The position numbers and the translations under genes were made by a program. This document shows positions 40,686 through 48,929 of a stretch of DNA of 64,000 nt, piece after piece. Numbering within the stretch: the stretch's first letter is position 1; each line of letters starts with the position of its first letter. The notes beneath the pieces are model-generated. The model was not told the DNA's origin and did no database searches. It saw only the letters and a program-made list of their open reading frames with translations. This stretch comes from Polyangiaceae bacterium (lineage in GTDB: Bacteria; Myxococcota_A; Polyangia; Polyangiales; Polyangiaceae): assembly GCA_029261965.1 (NCBI GenBank), contig JAJDAH010000477.1, forward strand, positions 1-64,000. Reading direction: 5' to 3'.

Positions 40686-41234
40686 TCAGACGTGAACGCG
40701 GGCGGCTGACAGCCGTTCCGCCAAGGTGAGGTACTCGCTGAGGTCGACGTGTTGCTCGTTCGAACGGATGACGTCGGCAAGCGCCATCGCCACCAACCCG
40801 TGGTCTTCCACGGTCGCCGTAGTTCCATCGCCGCGGTTGGCGACGAACACCTCGAAGTACTCCGAGCGGCCCGGGGCAGCAGCAGCGCCGGGAGAGTCGT
40901 CCCGAGCGCAGATGTCGAGTTGGAACGTTTGCTTGGATGCATCGCTCACGATCACCGACGCGGCGCCGTTCTCCGTCGCAATCACCCGTTCGACCGTCCA
41001 AAGGTCGAGCCGGGAACCCGGGGCGAGCGGCGCGACGAGCTTGTCGGCCGTAGAGAGCGGGGCGGGAGTGGGCGCGGTGCGGCGGGGCGACGACTTGGCG
41101 CCCCGACGCTGCGCTTTGGAACCACCCTTGGTCTGAGCGGCCCGAGCGACCTTCGACACCGAGGTGGCGGTACCAACCACGCTCGCGCTCAAGGCAGCAA
41201 CAACGGTTCGACGGCTAAGATTTCTGCGCTTCAT
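40686..41234 (-). CDS. Tat-exported protein of unknown family, candidate substrate of the radical SAM operon
   Basis: A 182-residue protein with a twin-arginine signal: NLSRRTVVAALSASVVG, ending at VARAAQ. A basic Ser/Arg/Lys linker follows, then a small folded domain (RLDLWTVERVIATENGAASV; DKQTFQL-like strand FQLDICARDD; SEYFEVFVANRGDG; VEDHGLVAMALADVIRSNE). Tat export implies that it folds or receives a cofactor/modification in the cytoplasm first. It is the first gene of the minus-strand radical SAM run. No known family is recognised. A Shine-Dalgarno (GGAGG) lies eight bases before the ATG. Confidence 0.75.
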   Translation of the reverse strand: MKRRNLSRRTVVAALSASVVGTATSVSKVARAAQTKGGSKAQRRGAKSSPRRTAPTPAPLSTADKLVAPLAPGSRLDLWTVERVIATENGAASVIVSDASKQTFQLDICARDDSPGAAAAPGRSEYFEVFVANRGDGTTATVEDHGLVAMALADVIRSNEQHVDLSEYLTLAERLSAARVHV

Positions 41235-41242
41235 GGATCAAG

Positions 41243-41247
41243 CCTCC
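41243..41247 (-). promoter_or_regulatory. Ribosome binding site of the Tat-protein gene
   Basis: GGAGG on the minus strand, eight bases before the ATG at 41234. It is the clearest Shine-Dalgarno of this operon and supports 41234 as the first start. Confidence 0.7.
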
Positions 41248-41390
41248 GACTCGAATGGTCCGACAAGGGTGCTCTGAGCGTCAATCTCGCGCCAGGTTGG
41301 AAAGGCACACCGACCGCCTCGCCGCGCCACTCGAACTCGATTAAGGCCGTCGAAACGAGCGTTTCCGCCCAAGTGGTCGGCCCCAAGGCC

Positions 41391-41411
41391 GATGTTAACA
41401 TTGGCAACATC
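41391..41411. promoter_or_regulatory. Inverted repeat upstream of the radical SAM operon
   Basis: GATGTT (41391-41396) and AACATC (41406-41411) are inverted around nine bases, and ATGTTAACAT (41392-41401) is itself palindromic. It sits in the 234-base gap between the clpB-like stop and the operon's first gene, so it could be an operator. No consensus promoter was assigned. Confidence 0.3.
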
Positions 41412-41468
41412 GCCCGTCGCGAGTCCGACGCTGCGAGACGGAGGCGGGGCGCACGGCGCCGCCCGATT

Positions 41469-44057
41469 TCAGCCGTCGAATTCGAACGCGTCGTCGGTCC
41501 AGCGAACCCGGATCACGCTTCCGCGGGCGTATCCGCCAGAGAGGATCGTCTCGGCGAGCGGATCCTGAATCTCCCGGAGAATGGCGCGCTTGAGCGGACG
41601 CGCCCCGAGCGCCGGATCATAGCCGAGCTCGACCAGCTGGTCTTTGGCGGAGTCGTCGAGCTCGAGTCGTATCTCGCGGTCCACGAGCAGGCGCGCGACG
41701 CCGCGAAGTTGAATGTCGACGATCAGTCTCAGGTGCTCGCGGGCGAGAGTGCGGAACACCACGACGTCGTCCACTCGGTTGAGGAATTCAGGCCGAAAGA
41801 ACTCGTTGAGCTTTTCGAGCAACACATCCCGAAGAGCTTCACGACCGTCGGCCGACTCGAACAGCTTCGGATCAGTGTCGAGAATCCGATCCGACCCGAT
41901 GTTGCTCGTCATGATGACAACCGTGTTCGTGAAGTCGGCGAGCCGGCCCCGACCGTCGGTGAGTCGCCCGTCGTCGAGCACCTGAAGCAGCAGATTGAAG
42001 ACGTCTTGGTGCGCCTTTTCGACTTCGTCGAAGAGCAGCACCGAGTAAGGGCGCTTGCGGACGGCCTCGGTGAGGAAACCGCCCTTGTCACTGTCGGCGT
42101 AGCCCGGAGGCGCGCCGAGCAAGCGTTGAGCCATGTGGCGCTCCATGAATTCGCTCATGTCGAGCCGGGTGAGCGCCGCTTCGTCGTCGAACAGAAACTC
42201 CGCGAGCGCCTTGGCCAGCTCGGTTTTGCCTACCCCGCTCGGACCGAGAAACAGAAATGAGCCGATCGGCCGCTTCGGGTCTCTGAGGCCGACGCGGCCG
42301 CGGCGCACTGCACGCGATATGGCACGAACGGCGTCGTCCTGACCGATCACGCGCTGGGCTAGTCGGTCCTCCATCTTGAGAAGTTTTTCCGCTTCGGCCT
42401 CGAGCATTTTTGCGACAGGAATGCCCGTCCACTCGGCCAAGGTCTTCGCGACGTCGCCTTCGGAGAGCGCACTCTTCGAGTCGGCTACGCCGATGTTGCG
42501 GGCGGCCGCTTCGGCCTTGGCGAGGCGCGTCTCGAGATCTGGAATGACGACGTGCTCGAGTTCGCCGAGCGTCGGCAGGTCCCGCTTTTCGCGCGCGGTG
42601 GTCTCGGAGACTCGTGCATCCTCTAGCTCCTTCTGAAGCGCGCGAACCGCCGCGACAGCGCCCCGGCGCGATTCGAGCTCGCCACGCAATTCTTTGACGA
42701 GCGGAGTCAGGTCAGCGACCTCTCGCTCGAGCTTGCGCCGAGCATCCATCGATGCCGAATCGTCTGCTCCCTCGAGCGAGTGAAGCTGGGCCTCGACGGA
42801 CTCGAGTCTACGTAGCTGTCGATCGGTTTCTTCGGGCACCCCGTCGATGGAAACCCGCTTGCCGGCGGCAGCCTCGTCGAGCAAGTCGATGGCGCTGTCT
42901 GGCAGAAAGCGATCCTGCAGATAGCGCTTCGCGAGAATCACCGAAGAGACGACGGCGCTTTCGCCGATCTGGACCTGATGATGCGCTTCGTACCGACTGG
43001 CTATGCCGCGGAGGATTTCCTTGGCCTCGTCGTCGGTCGGTTCCTCGATGGTCAGCGTCGTGAACAAACGCAGCGCGGCGGCATCCCGGTCTTGGATCTT
43101 GCGGAGCCCCTCCGGCGTCGTCGTTCCGAGCAGCCGCACCTCGCCACGGGTGAGCGCTGGCTTGAGCAACTCACCGACCGCCGAGCCCGCAGGGCCCTGA
43201 CCGAAGAGTTGATCGAGATCTTTGGCGACCAGCACCGTGTCGCCGGCTGCGCCGAGCTCGTCGATGAGCTTGCGCACTCGCTGTTCGATCTCCCCTCGGA
43301 GGCGAGCGCCGGCCACCAGCGAGCCCGAGTCGAGCTCGAGCAGCTTCGCTCCGGCCAGACTCGTCGGCACGTCCCCGCCGGCGATCCGCTGCGCCACCGC
43401 ACGTACGATTGCGCCCTTGCCGACGCCGGGCTCGCCAACGAGCAGTGGATGGCTTTTTTGGCGCCGCTCGAGGATGGTGAGCAAACGTCGGACCTCCGAT
43501 GAGCGTCCGATGACGGGGTCGGTACCGCCGCCGCGGGCCTCGTCGACCAAATCGCGAGTGAACTGAGCCACGTGCGATCCGCCGCTTTGGCGTTCGGGAC
43601 GAGACACGGTCTTCAGCACGCCGACGTGAGCCCTCAATGCCCCGGGTCCGATGCCAAAGGCACCGAGGATCTCGCCGGCCTGACCGCGGATCTCTTGGCT
43701 CATCGCGTTTAGCAAGTGCCCTACCTCGACCTCTCCGGCGCGCTCGCGTTCGCTCTCGCGCTCCGCCCGCTCGAGCAAATCGAGGAATGCCACGGCGAGG
43801 TACGCGGGCTCGTTGGATCGCGGCAGCTGCGCGAGGGCCTTGGTGACCGCCGACTGAAGCTCCATCAGATTTGCGCCAGCGCGCCGAAAGACCTCGCTCA
43901 CGCCACGATCGCCCTCGAGCCCCCGGACCAAAAGGTGCAGCGGCTGCACCTCGGCGTGATTCCGCTCGTCCGCCAGGGCTTGGGCCCCCGCGACCAACGC
44001 CTTGGCGTCCGCTGCGTAGCGCTCGAGCGACATGGTCGTCGCGCCCTCTTTCGACAT
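41469..44057 (-). CDS. ClpB/ClpC-like AAA+ protein with degenerate first ATPase domain
   Basis: An 862-residue Hsp100-like protein: N-domain (about 1-145), NBD1, coiled M-like region, NBD2 and C-terminal D2-small domain. NBD2 is intact (GPSGVGKTELAKAL, LLFDEVEKAH, pore GAPPGYADSDKGG). NBD1 is damaged: Walker A GEPGVGKG (208-215) lacks the Thr, Walker B reads LVAKDLDQ (DE replaced by KD near 279-280), the pore loop is RLRG instead of KYRG, and the paired Arg finger is reduced (ALRLF). It therefore probably hydrolyses ATP only in ring 2. It may disaggregate or remodel specific proteins. Alternative start at Met9 (MSLERYAAD). Confidence 0.88.
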   Translation of the reverse strand: MSKEGATTMSLERYAADAKALVAGAQALADERNHAEVQPLHLLVRGLEGDRGVSEVFRRAGANLMELQSAVTKALAQLPRSNEPAYLAVAFLDLLERAERESERERAGEVEVGHLLNAMSQEIRGQAGEILGAFGIGPGALRAHVGVLKTVSRPERQSGGSHVAQFTRDLVDEARGGGTDPVIGRSSEVRRLLTILERRQKSHPLLVGEPGVGKGAIVRAVAQRIAGGDVPTSLAGAKLLELDSGSLVAGARLRGEIEQRVRKLIDELGAAGDTVLVAKDLDQLFGQGPAGSAVGELLKPALTRGEVRLLGTTTPEGLRKIQDRDAAALRLFTTLTIEEPTDDEAKEILRGIASRYEAHHQVQIGESAVVSSVILAKRYLQDRFLPDSAIDLLDEAAAGKRVSIDGVPEETDRQLRRLESVEAQLHSLEGADDSASMDARRKLEREVADLTPLVKELRGELESRRGAVAAVRALQKELEDARVSETTAREKRDLPTLGELEHVVIPDLETRLAKAEAAARNIGVADSKSALSEGDVAKTLAEWTGIPVAKMLEAEAEKLLKMEDRLAQRVIGQDDAVRAISRAVRRGRVGLRDPKRPIGSFLFLGPSGVGKTELAKALAEFLFDDEAALTRLDMSEFMERHMAQRLLGAPPGYADSDKGGFLTEAVRKRPYSVLLFDEVEKAHQDVFNLLLQVLDDGRLTDGRGRLADFTNTVVIMTSNIGSDRILDTDPKLFESADGREALRDVLLEKLNEFFRPEFLNRVDDVVVFRTLAREHLRLIVDIQLRGVARLLVDREIRLELDDSAKDQLVELGYDPALGARPLKRAILREIQDPLAETILSGGYARGSVIRVRWTDDAFEFDG

Positions 44058-44146
44058 GCGCCGAAGGTACCCGAGGCCGGGAGCCGATAGAAGAGATCGA
44101 GTCTTGGGGTGGGCGGAGACAGATTCCGTGCTTATCTGTCGTAGTG

Positions 44147-44428
44147 ATGGCTGCGGACGTCGTGCTCTACCGAACCCCTTGGTGCGGATTCTGTGTCCGT
44201 GCCGCCGAGCTGCTCGGCAAGAAGGGTGTGCCTTTCAAAGAGGTGGACGTCAGCGATGACATGGGCCGACGTCGTTGGCTCGCCCAAGTCACGGGCCAAC
44301 GTACGGTCCCACAGATCTTCATCAACGACCGCCCAATAGGTGGGTGCACCGAGCTCTTCCGGCTCGAACGGGCGGGGACCCTCGACGGGATGCTGGCCGA
44401 GGGCGGGGCGGGGGGCGCGCCAGAATGA
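44147..44428 (+). CDS. grxC: Glutaredoxin (GrxC type)
   Basis: A 93-residue dithiol glutaredoxin. The active site is RTPWCGFCVRA (C13, C16), followed by TVPQIFIND with the cis-Pro and the GG-C block IGGCTELFRL. It reduces disulfides or glutathionylated proteins with glutathione. The start ATG at 44147 is chosen because the family begins close to the first strand; a GTG one codon earlier is possible. It is divergent from the clpB-like gene. Confidence 0.92.
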   Translation: MAADVVLYRTPWCGFCVRAAELLGKKGVPFKEVDVSDDMGRRRWLAQVTGQRTVPQIFINDRPIGGCTELFRLERAGTLDGMLAEGGAGGAPE

Positions 44429-44477
44429 GCCCGCCGGTCTGTTTGGGCTGAGGGGCGTCGCGCGATAGCTTTCGGAC

Positions 44478-45443
44478 GTGCCGATTCTCGCGGAGCTACC
44501 CAACTGGTTCCTCCGGCTCCTCGCCGTGTCGTTGGGACTCGCGTTCGGCAGCTTCCTCAACGTCGTCATCCATCGGCTGCCGCGGGAGCAAAGTCTCTCT
44601 CTGCCCGGCTCGCGATGCCCCGGATGCGAAACACCCATCCGCGTGTACGACAACATCCCGGTGTTGAGCTGGCTCGTGCTTCGAGGCCGTGCCCGATGTT
44701 GCGGGAACCGAATTTCGCCGCGCTATCCGTTGGTGGAAGCGATCGGCGGCTTGCTCGCGTGGGCAGTCGTCGAGCAGATCGTACTGCCGATGGCGCCCAC
44801 TACCTCAGGATGGGTGGCCCTCGGAGCGTTTGCATCCAGCCTGGCACTCGGCTTGGGGCTGATTGCACTGGCGTTCATCGACCTCGAGTTCATGATCCTC
44901 CCGGACGAAATCACGATCGGAGGCGCGGTGCTCGGGCTGGCCACCGTCCCACTTCGCACCATCGGGTGGGTCGGTTCGATCGCGGCGTCGGCCGGGGCGT
45001 TTCTCCTCGTTTGGCTCCTGTTCGACGTGGCCTACCGGGCGCTTCGAGGCCAGAGCGGGATGGGGCTCGGCGACGCCAAGCTCCTCATGCTGGCGGGGGC
45101 GTGGTTCGGATGGCAGGGCGCGACTTTCGCGCTACTTGCCGGCGCGGTGCAGGGAACACTGGTCACGTTGGTGGTTTTTTTGGTCCAAGGGCGCATCGAA
45201 GAACCTGAAGCCGTGAAACGAGAACGCGAAGAGCTCTTGGCCGAGATCGAAAACGCCGAAGGCGCCGAACGCGCCGAGCTCGAAGAGGAGCTCGCTCGCG
45301 ATCCGCTCGGAACCGAGGCAACGGAGGGCCTCGCTGGTGCGAGAATTCCCTTCGGCCCATTTCTCGCGATCGCCACCCTCGAGTATTTGCTGCTCGGCGA
45401 CGTCATCGTGAACGAGGCGAACGCCTTTCTCTTGATGCCGTGA
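44478..45443 (+). CDS. pilD: Type IV prepilin peptidase
   Basis: A 321-residue membrane aspartic protease, which cleaves and N-methylates type IV prepilins. Seen: GSFLNVVIHRLPREQS (24-39), CPGC (C47, C50), a second metal-like pair altered to ARCC (A72, C75, extra C74), RYPLVEAIGG, first catalytic Asp in FIDLEFMILPDEIT, and MGLGDAK (GxGD). A charged coiled segment (about residues 236-283) is inserted before the last helices, longer than usual. The GTG start at 44478 lies just after the glutaredoxin gene. The next gene starts as GTGA within its stop. Substrate: type IV pilins or pseudopilins. Confidence 0.93.
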   Translation: MPILAELPNWFLRLLAVSLGLAFGSFLNVVIHRLPREQSLSLPGSRCPGCETPIRVYDNIPVLSWLVLRGRARCCGNRISPRYPLVEAIGGLLAWAVVEQIVLPMAPTTSGWVALGAFASSLALGLGLIALAFIDLEFMILPDEITIGGAVLGLATVPLRTIGWVGSIAASAGAFLLVWLLFDVAYRALRGQSGMGLGDAKLLMLAGAWFGWQGATFALLAGAVQGTLVTLVVFLVQGRIEEPEAVKREREELLAEIENAEGAERAELEEELARDPLGTEATEGLAGARIPFGPFLAIATLEYLLLGDVIVNEANAFLLMP

Positions 45444-45868
45444 AGCGCTCGAACACCATCGCCCTCGTTGCCCTGGCCGCCGCTTGCACGCCCGGGCTCC
45501 GGAAACCGCCGACGGGACCACACCCCGCGTTCGGCGCCGAGCCGATCTTCGTGGATGAAGCGCCGCCTCCAGCGAAGATCGACGAAGTGCCGCCCGCGCC
45601 GTCGAACGAAAGCTGTGTGTGGATCGATGGCGCGTGGGCCTATACCGACCGAGGTTGGCAGTGGACGGCCGGCGAGTGGATTCTCCCGCCCGCCAGCTGC
45701 TACTTCGCGCCACCCGCGATCGGGTGGATCAACGCGGACGAAAAGGGCTTGCTCTGGTACCGACCTGGTCGATGGTATGGCCCCGAGGGCTCGAGCACCG
45801 GCGAGAAGTCCGCGACGTGCGCCGAGCCCACCCCGTGCGGACCACGACGCCCCGGCGTCGATCAGTGA
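45440..45868 (+). CDS. Lipoprotein with W-x-W repeats
   Basis: A 142-residue exported protein with a lipobox (LAAACTPG, Cys16). The mature part has the aromatic repeats CVWIDGAWAYTDRGWQWTAGEW and GLLWYRPGRWYGPEG, like YXWXGXW-type envelope proteins of Deltaproteobacteria, plus cysteines near the end. It is likely attached to the outer membrane. Its GTG start overlaps the prepilin peptidase stop as GTGA. Confidence 0.72.
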   Translation: MKRSNTIALVALAAACTPGLRKPPTGPHPAFGAEPIFVDEAPPPAKIDEVPPAPSNESCVWIDGAWAYTDRGWQWTAGEWILPPASCYFAPPAIGWINADEKGLLWYRPGRWYGPEGSSTGEKSATCAEPTPCGPRRPGVDQ

Positions 45869-45932
45869 AGCCTGCGGCCAGACATTTCAGCCGTCGCTCA
45901 CGCGCCGAACGCGTCTGCTATAAGGGCGCGTC

Positions 45933-47297
45933 TTGTCGCGCCACATGTTTCGCGAATACGACATCCGAGGTGTCGCCGACCGCGATCTTCCGGATGCTCT
46001 CGTCACCAAGCTCGGTCGCGCCCTCGCGGACGTGTTCCACGAAAGCAGCCCGTCCACGCCCCGCATCGTCGTGTGCCGCGACTGTCGAGCTTCGAGCCGA
46101 CGAATCAAAGACGCACTCGTCGCCGGGCTCGTCGAAGGCGGTGTAGACGTGATCGGCATCGGGACTGGCCCGACCCCGTTGCTGTATTTCGGCGTCCACC
46201 ATCTCGACGCCTCCGGTGGAGTGATGATCACCGGCAGCCACAACCCGCCCGAAGACAACGGCTTCAAGATCATGCGAGGAAAGGCGGCGTTCTTCGGCGA
46301 CGACATTCAAAAACTCGCGACATTGGTCGAAGCGGGAGAATTTGAGCGACGCCGACCCGGGTCGATCGAAACTGCCTCCCTCGACGAAGACTACGTTCAC
46401 AAGCTGCGCGATTCGGTCGACATCGAGCCCAACGAGCTCGTCGTGGTCGTCGACGCTGGCAATGGAGCCGCCGGTCCCCTAGCTCTCCGTGCCCTTCGTG
46501 GGGTGGGCGTCGACCCGACTCCCTTGTTTTGCGAGATGGACGGCACGTTTCCCAACCACCATCCCGACCCGACGGTCCCGGAGAATCTCGTGACCCTGAT
46601 CGAGACCGTAAGGGCGAAAAACGCCGATGTGGGGATCGCGTGGGACGGCGATGGCGACCGTTTGGGGGTCGTGAGCGCCGAGGGAGAGATGGTGTACGGC
46701 GATCGTCTGCTTGCGCTCTTCGCTCGCGATCTCCTGCGTACACGGCCAGGGGCAACCGTGATCGGCGAGGTGAAATGCAGCGAGGCGCTCTACGACGACA
46801 TCGCCAAGCATGGGGGCAAAGCCATCATGTGGAAAACGGGGCACTCGCTCATCAAGACGAAAATGCGCGAAGAAAACGCGTTGCTCGCTGGAGAAATGAG
46901 CGGGCACTTCTTTTTCGCCGACCGCTACTACGGCTACGACGACGGCATCTACGCCGCGCTCAGGCTGGTCGAGCTACTCGCGCGAGAGAAACGTTCGATC
47001 CGAGAGCTGCTCTCGGACTTGCCGCAGGGTTTCTCGACCCCCGAGATCCGAGTCGATTGCCCCGACGATCAAAAATTTCTCGTCGTCGAGCGCGTCCGGG
47101 AGGCGCTCCGCGACGAGGGTGAGCTCAGCGACATCGACGGAGTGCGGATCCGGTATGACGATGGCTCGTGGGCGCTAGTTCGGCCGTCGAACACCGGTCC
47201 GGTCATCGTCTTGAGATTCGAAGCGCCAACCGAGCCCAGGCTCGCCGAAATCCGCCAGCGCATCGAGACGGCAGTGGCAGAGGCGCGAGCGACCTGA
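45933..47297 (+). CDS. Phosphomannomutase/phosphoglucomutase family protein
   Basis: A 454-residue alpha-D-phosphohexomutase of the AlgC-like PMM/PGM group. Motifs: start region MFREYDIRGVA, phosphoserine loop ITGSHNPPEDNGFKI, metal loop AWDGDGDRLGVV, sugar loop GEMSGHFFF and phosphate loop RPSNTGPVIVLRFEA. It interconverts hexose-1- and 6-phosphates for surface polysaccharides. Start: TTG at 45933 with AAGGG seven bases upstream, or ATG at 45945 just before the conserved MFREYD; both keep the catalytic domains. It could supply precursors for the UXS and epimerase genes in this window. Confidence 0.92.
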   Translation: MSRHMFREYDIRGVADRDLPDALVTKLGRALADVFHESSPSTPRIVVCRDCRASSRRIKDALVAGLVEGGVDVIGIGTGPTPLLYFGVHHLDASGGVMITGSHNPPEDNGFKIMRGKAAFFGDDIQKLATLVEAGEFERRRPGSIETASLDEDYVHKLRDSVDIEPNELVVVVDAGNGAAGPLALRALRGVGVDPTPLFCEMDGTFPNHHPDPTVPENLVTLIETVRAKNADVGIAWDGDGDRLGVVSAEGEMVYGDRLLALFARDLLRTRPGATVIGEVKCSEALYDDIAKHGGKAIMWKTGHSLIKTKMREENALLAGEMSGHFFFADRYYGYDDGIYAALRLVELLAREKRSIRELLSDLPQGFSTPEIRVDCPDDQKFLVVERVREALRDEGELSDIDGVRIRYDDGSWALVRPSNTGPVIVLRFEAPTEPRLAEIRQRIETAVAEARAT

Positions 47298-47358
47298 GCT
47301 CGCGAATCGGCAACCAGACTTTGACTCGGCCCGACGAGGCCGGATAATCGACGCCAAA

Positions 47359-48042
47359 GTGCTCAAAGAGCTCCTATCCATCCTACGGGCGAAATCCACG
47401 CCGCTCGAAGCCGTCACCGACGACTTCGAGCACATGCTCGCGCTGAGCAAAGAAATGACGCTCGAAGCCAGCAAGGTGTTTTGGGGCAAACACCAATCGC
47501 CCGAGGAGCGCACCGCGCTCTACGAGAAGGACGTGCTCGTGAACAAGCTCGAGCGCAAGATCCGCAAGGGCCTGGTCTCGCATCTGAGCCTGCGCGAGCC
47601 GGCAGACGTGCCCTATTGCCTGCTCTTGATGAGTCTGATCAAGGATCTCGAGCGAATAGGCGACTACGCCAAAAACCTCACCGAGCTCGTCGACATCGCC
47701 CAGGGCCCATTCCCAGAAGACGAAACCGTGGCCGAGCTGAGGGAAATCAGAAAGGGCGCGGAGTCGCTCGCACGTCAGGCCCCGCGAGCTTTCTCCAGCA
47801 ACGATCGCAGCCTGGCCATCGACCTGACCCTCGAAGGTCGAGCGCTCTCGAAACGTTGCGACGCCATCATCGACGAAATCGCGCACTCGACCTACACCGC
47901 GCCGATCGTCGTCACCCTTACGCTCGGCGCACGGTTCTACAAGCGGCTCGTCGGGCACATGCTCAACGTGCTCTCCGGCGTCTTGATGCCGCTGCACAAG
48001 GTCGACTACTTCGACGAAGAGCTCGTGAGTGGTGGGCAGTGA
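47359..48042 (+). CDS. PhoU-like protein (phosphate-associated)
   Basis: A 227-residue helical protein. It has PhoU-type helices (VTDDFEHMLALSKEMTLEASKVFW, ERKIRKGLVSHLSL, LLLMSLIKDLERIGDYAKNL) with the metal-binding E/D-x-x-x-D pattern in the IKDLERIGDYAKN helix. PhoU proteins link phosphate transport and signalling; no pst genes lie nearby. The start is GTG at 47359. The next gene begins in a GTGA overlap with its stop. Confidence 0.85.
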   Translation: MLKELLSILRAKSTPLEAVTDDFEHMLALSKEMTLEASKVFWGKHQSPEERTALYEKDVLVNKLERKIRKGLVSHLSLREPADVPYCLLLMSLIKDLERIGDYAKNLTELVDIAQGPFPEDETVAELREIRKGAESLARQAPRAFSSNDRSLAIDLTLEGRALSKRCDAIIDEIAHSTYTAPIVVTLTLGARFYKRLVGHMLNVLSGVLMPLHKVDYFDEELVSGGQ

Positions 48043-48929
48043 CCACCGAAAGGAACGAAGCTCGCGGTTCGGAGTGGACGATCCAACGAGTTTTGACCTG
48101 GGCATCAGACGACTTCAAGAAGCGCGGACTCGAGTCCGCGCGCCTCGACGCGGAGCTGCTCCTCACCCAAGTGCTCGGCGTCGACCGGGTGCGCCTGATC
48201 GTCGATTCGAAGCGGCCGCTCGTCGGTGCCGAGCTGACACGCTACCGCTCGCTCATCCAGCGGCGTCGAACGAATGAGCCGATGGCGTACATCCTCGGCG
48301 CGAAGGAGTTTTTTGGGCGCGCTTTTCGCGCCGACCGTCGGGCGCTCATTCCTCGACCGGACACCGAGACTCTGGTCGAGGTCGCGCTCGACCGAACGCG
48401 GCTGAGCTCGCTCGACGGCGACGCCCTCGACCTGTGCACCGGTAGTGGGTGTGTCGCCGTCACACTGAAAAAGGAGCGCCCGACCTGGAGGGTCACTGCG
48501 ATCGACATTTCCGAAGAGGCGATCGCTCTCGCCCGGGAGAACGCCCTGAGACTCAACGCGGTGTGGGGCTCACGGTTTCTCGTGAGTGATCTGACGAGCG
48601 CTCTTCGCACCGAAGAAAAGTTCGACCTCGTTACCGCCAACCCGCCATACATTCCGTCGAGCGCCGTCGACGAGCTCGACGTCGGCATTCGGGAATTCGA
48701 GCCACGGGTCGCGCTCGACGGAGGCGCCGACGGCTTCGACTTGATCCGCCGGGTCGTGCAGCAGGGAGCCGAACGGCTGAGGCCCGGCGGGGTGTTCGCC
48801 ACCGAGGTCATGCTCGGTCAGGCCGCCGCGGTTCGCGAGCTACTCGAAAAAGCCGGGCTCGAGTCGATCTCGACCGCTCGAGACTACGCGGGCATCGAAC
48901 GCGTCGTCAGCGGTCGGCGTCACTCCTGA
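48039..48929 (+). CDS. prmC: Peptide chain release factor N5-glutamine methyltransferase
   Basis: A 296-residue enzyme that methylates the Gln of the GGQ motif in release factors. The N-terminal helical domain ends in YILGAKEFFGRAF. The SAM domain has ALDLCTGSGCVAVTL, the catalytic NPPYIPS motif (ANPPYI) and ALDGGADGFDLIRRV. The GTG at 48039 overlaps the PhoU-like stop (GTGA); the open frame extends upstream but antisense-like into the phoU gene. It is convergent with the outer-membrane gene, overlapping by 10 bases. Confidence 0.95.
   Translation: MTTERNEARGSEWTIQRVLTWASDDFKKRGLESARLDAELLLTQVLGVDRVRLIVDSKRPLVGAELTRYRSLIQRRRTNEPMAYILGAKEFFGRAFRADRRALIPRPDTETLVEVALDRTRLSSLDGDALDLCTGSGCVAVTLKKERPTWRVTAIDISEEAIALARENALRLNAVWGSRFLVSDLTSALRTEEKFDLVTANPPYIPSSAVDELDVGIREFEPRVALDGGADGFDLIRRVVQQGAERLRPGGVFATEVMLGQAAAVRELLEKAGLESISTARDYAGIERVVSGRRHS

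Noticed and set aside
34634-41234. Operon considered as PQQ or mycofactocin biosynthesis
   Set aside because: No PqqD-like or short PQQ/mycofactocin precursor is seen; HxsD-like proteins fit better.
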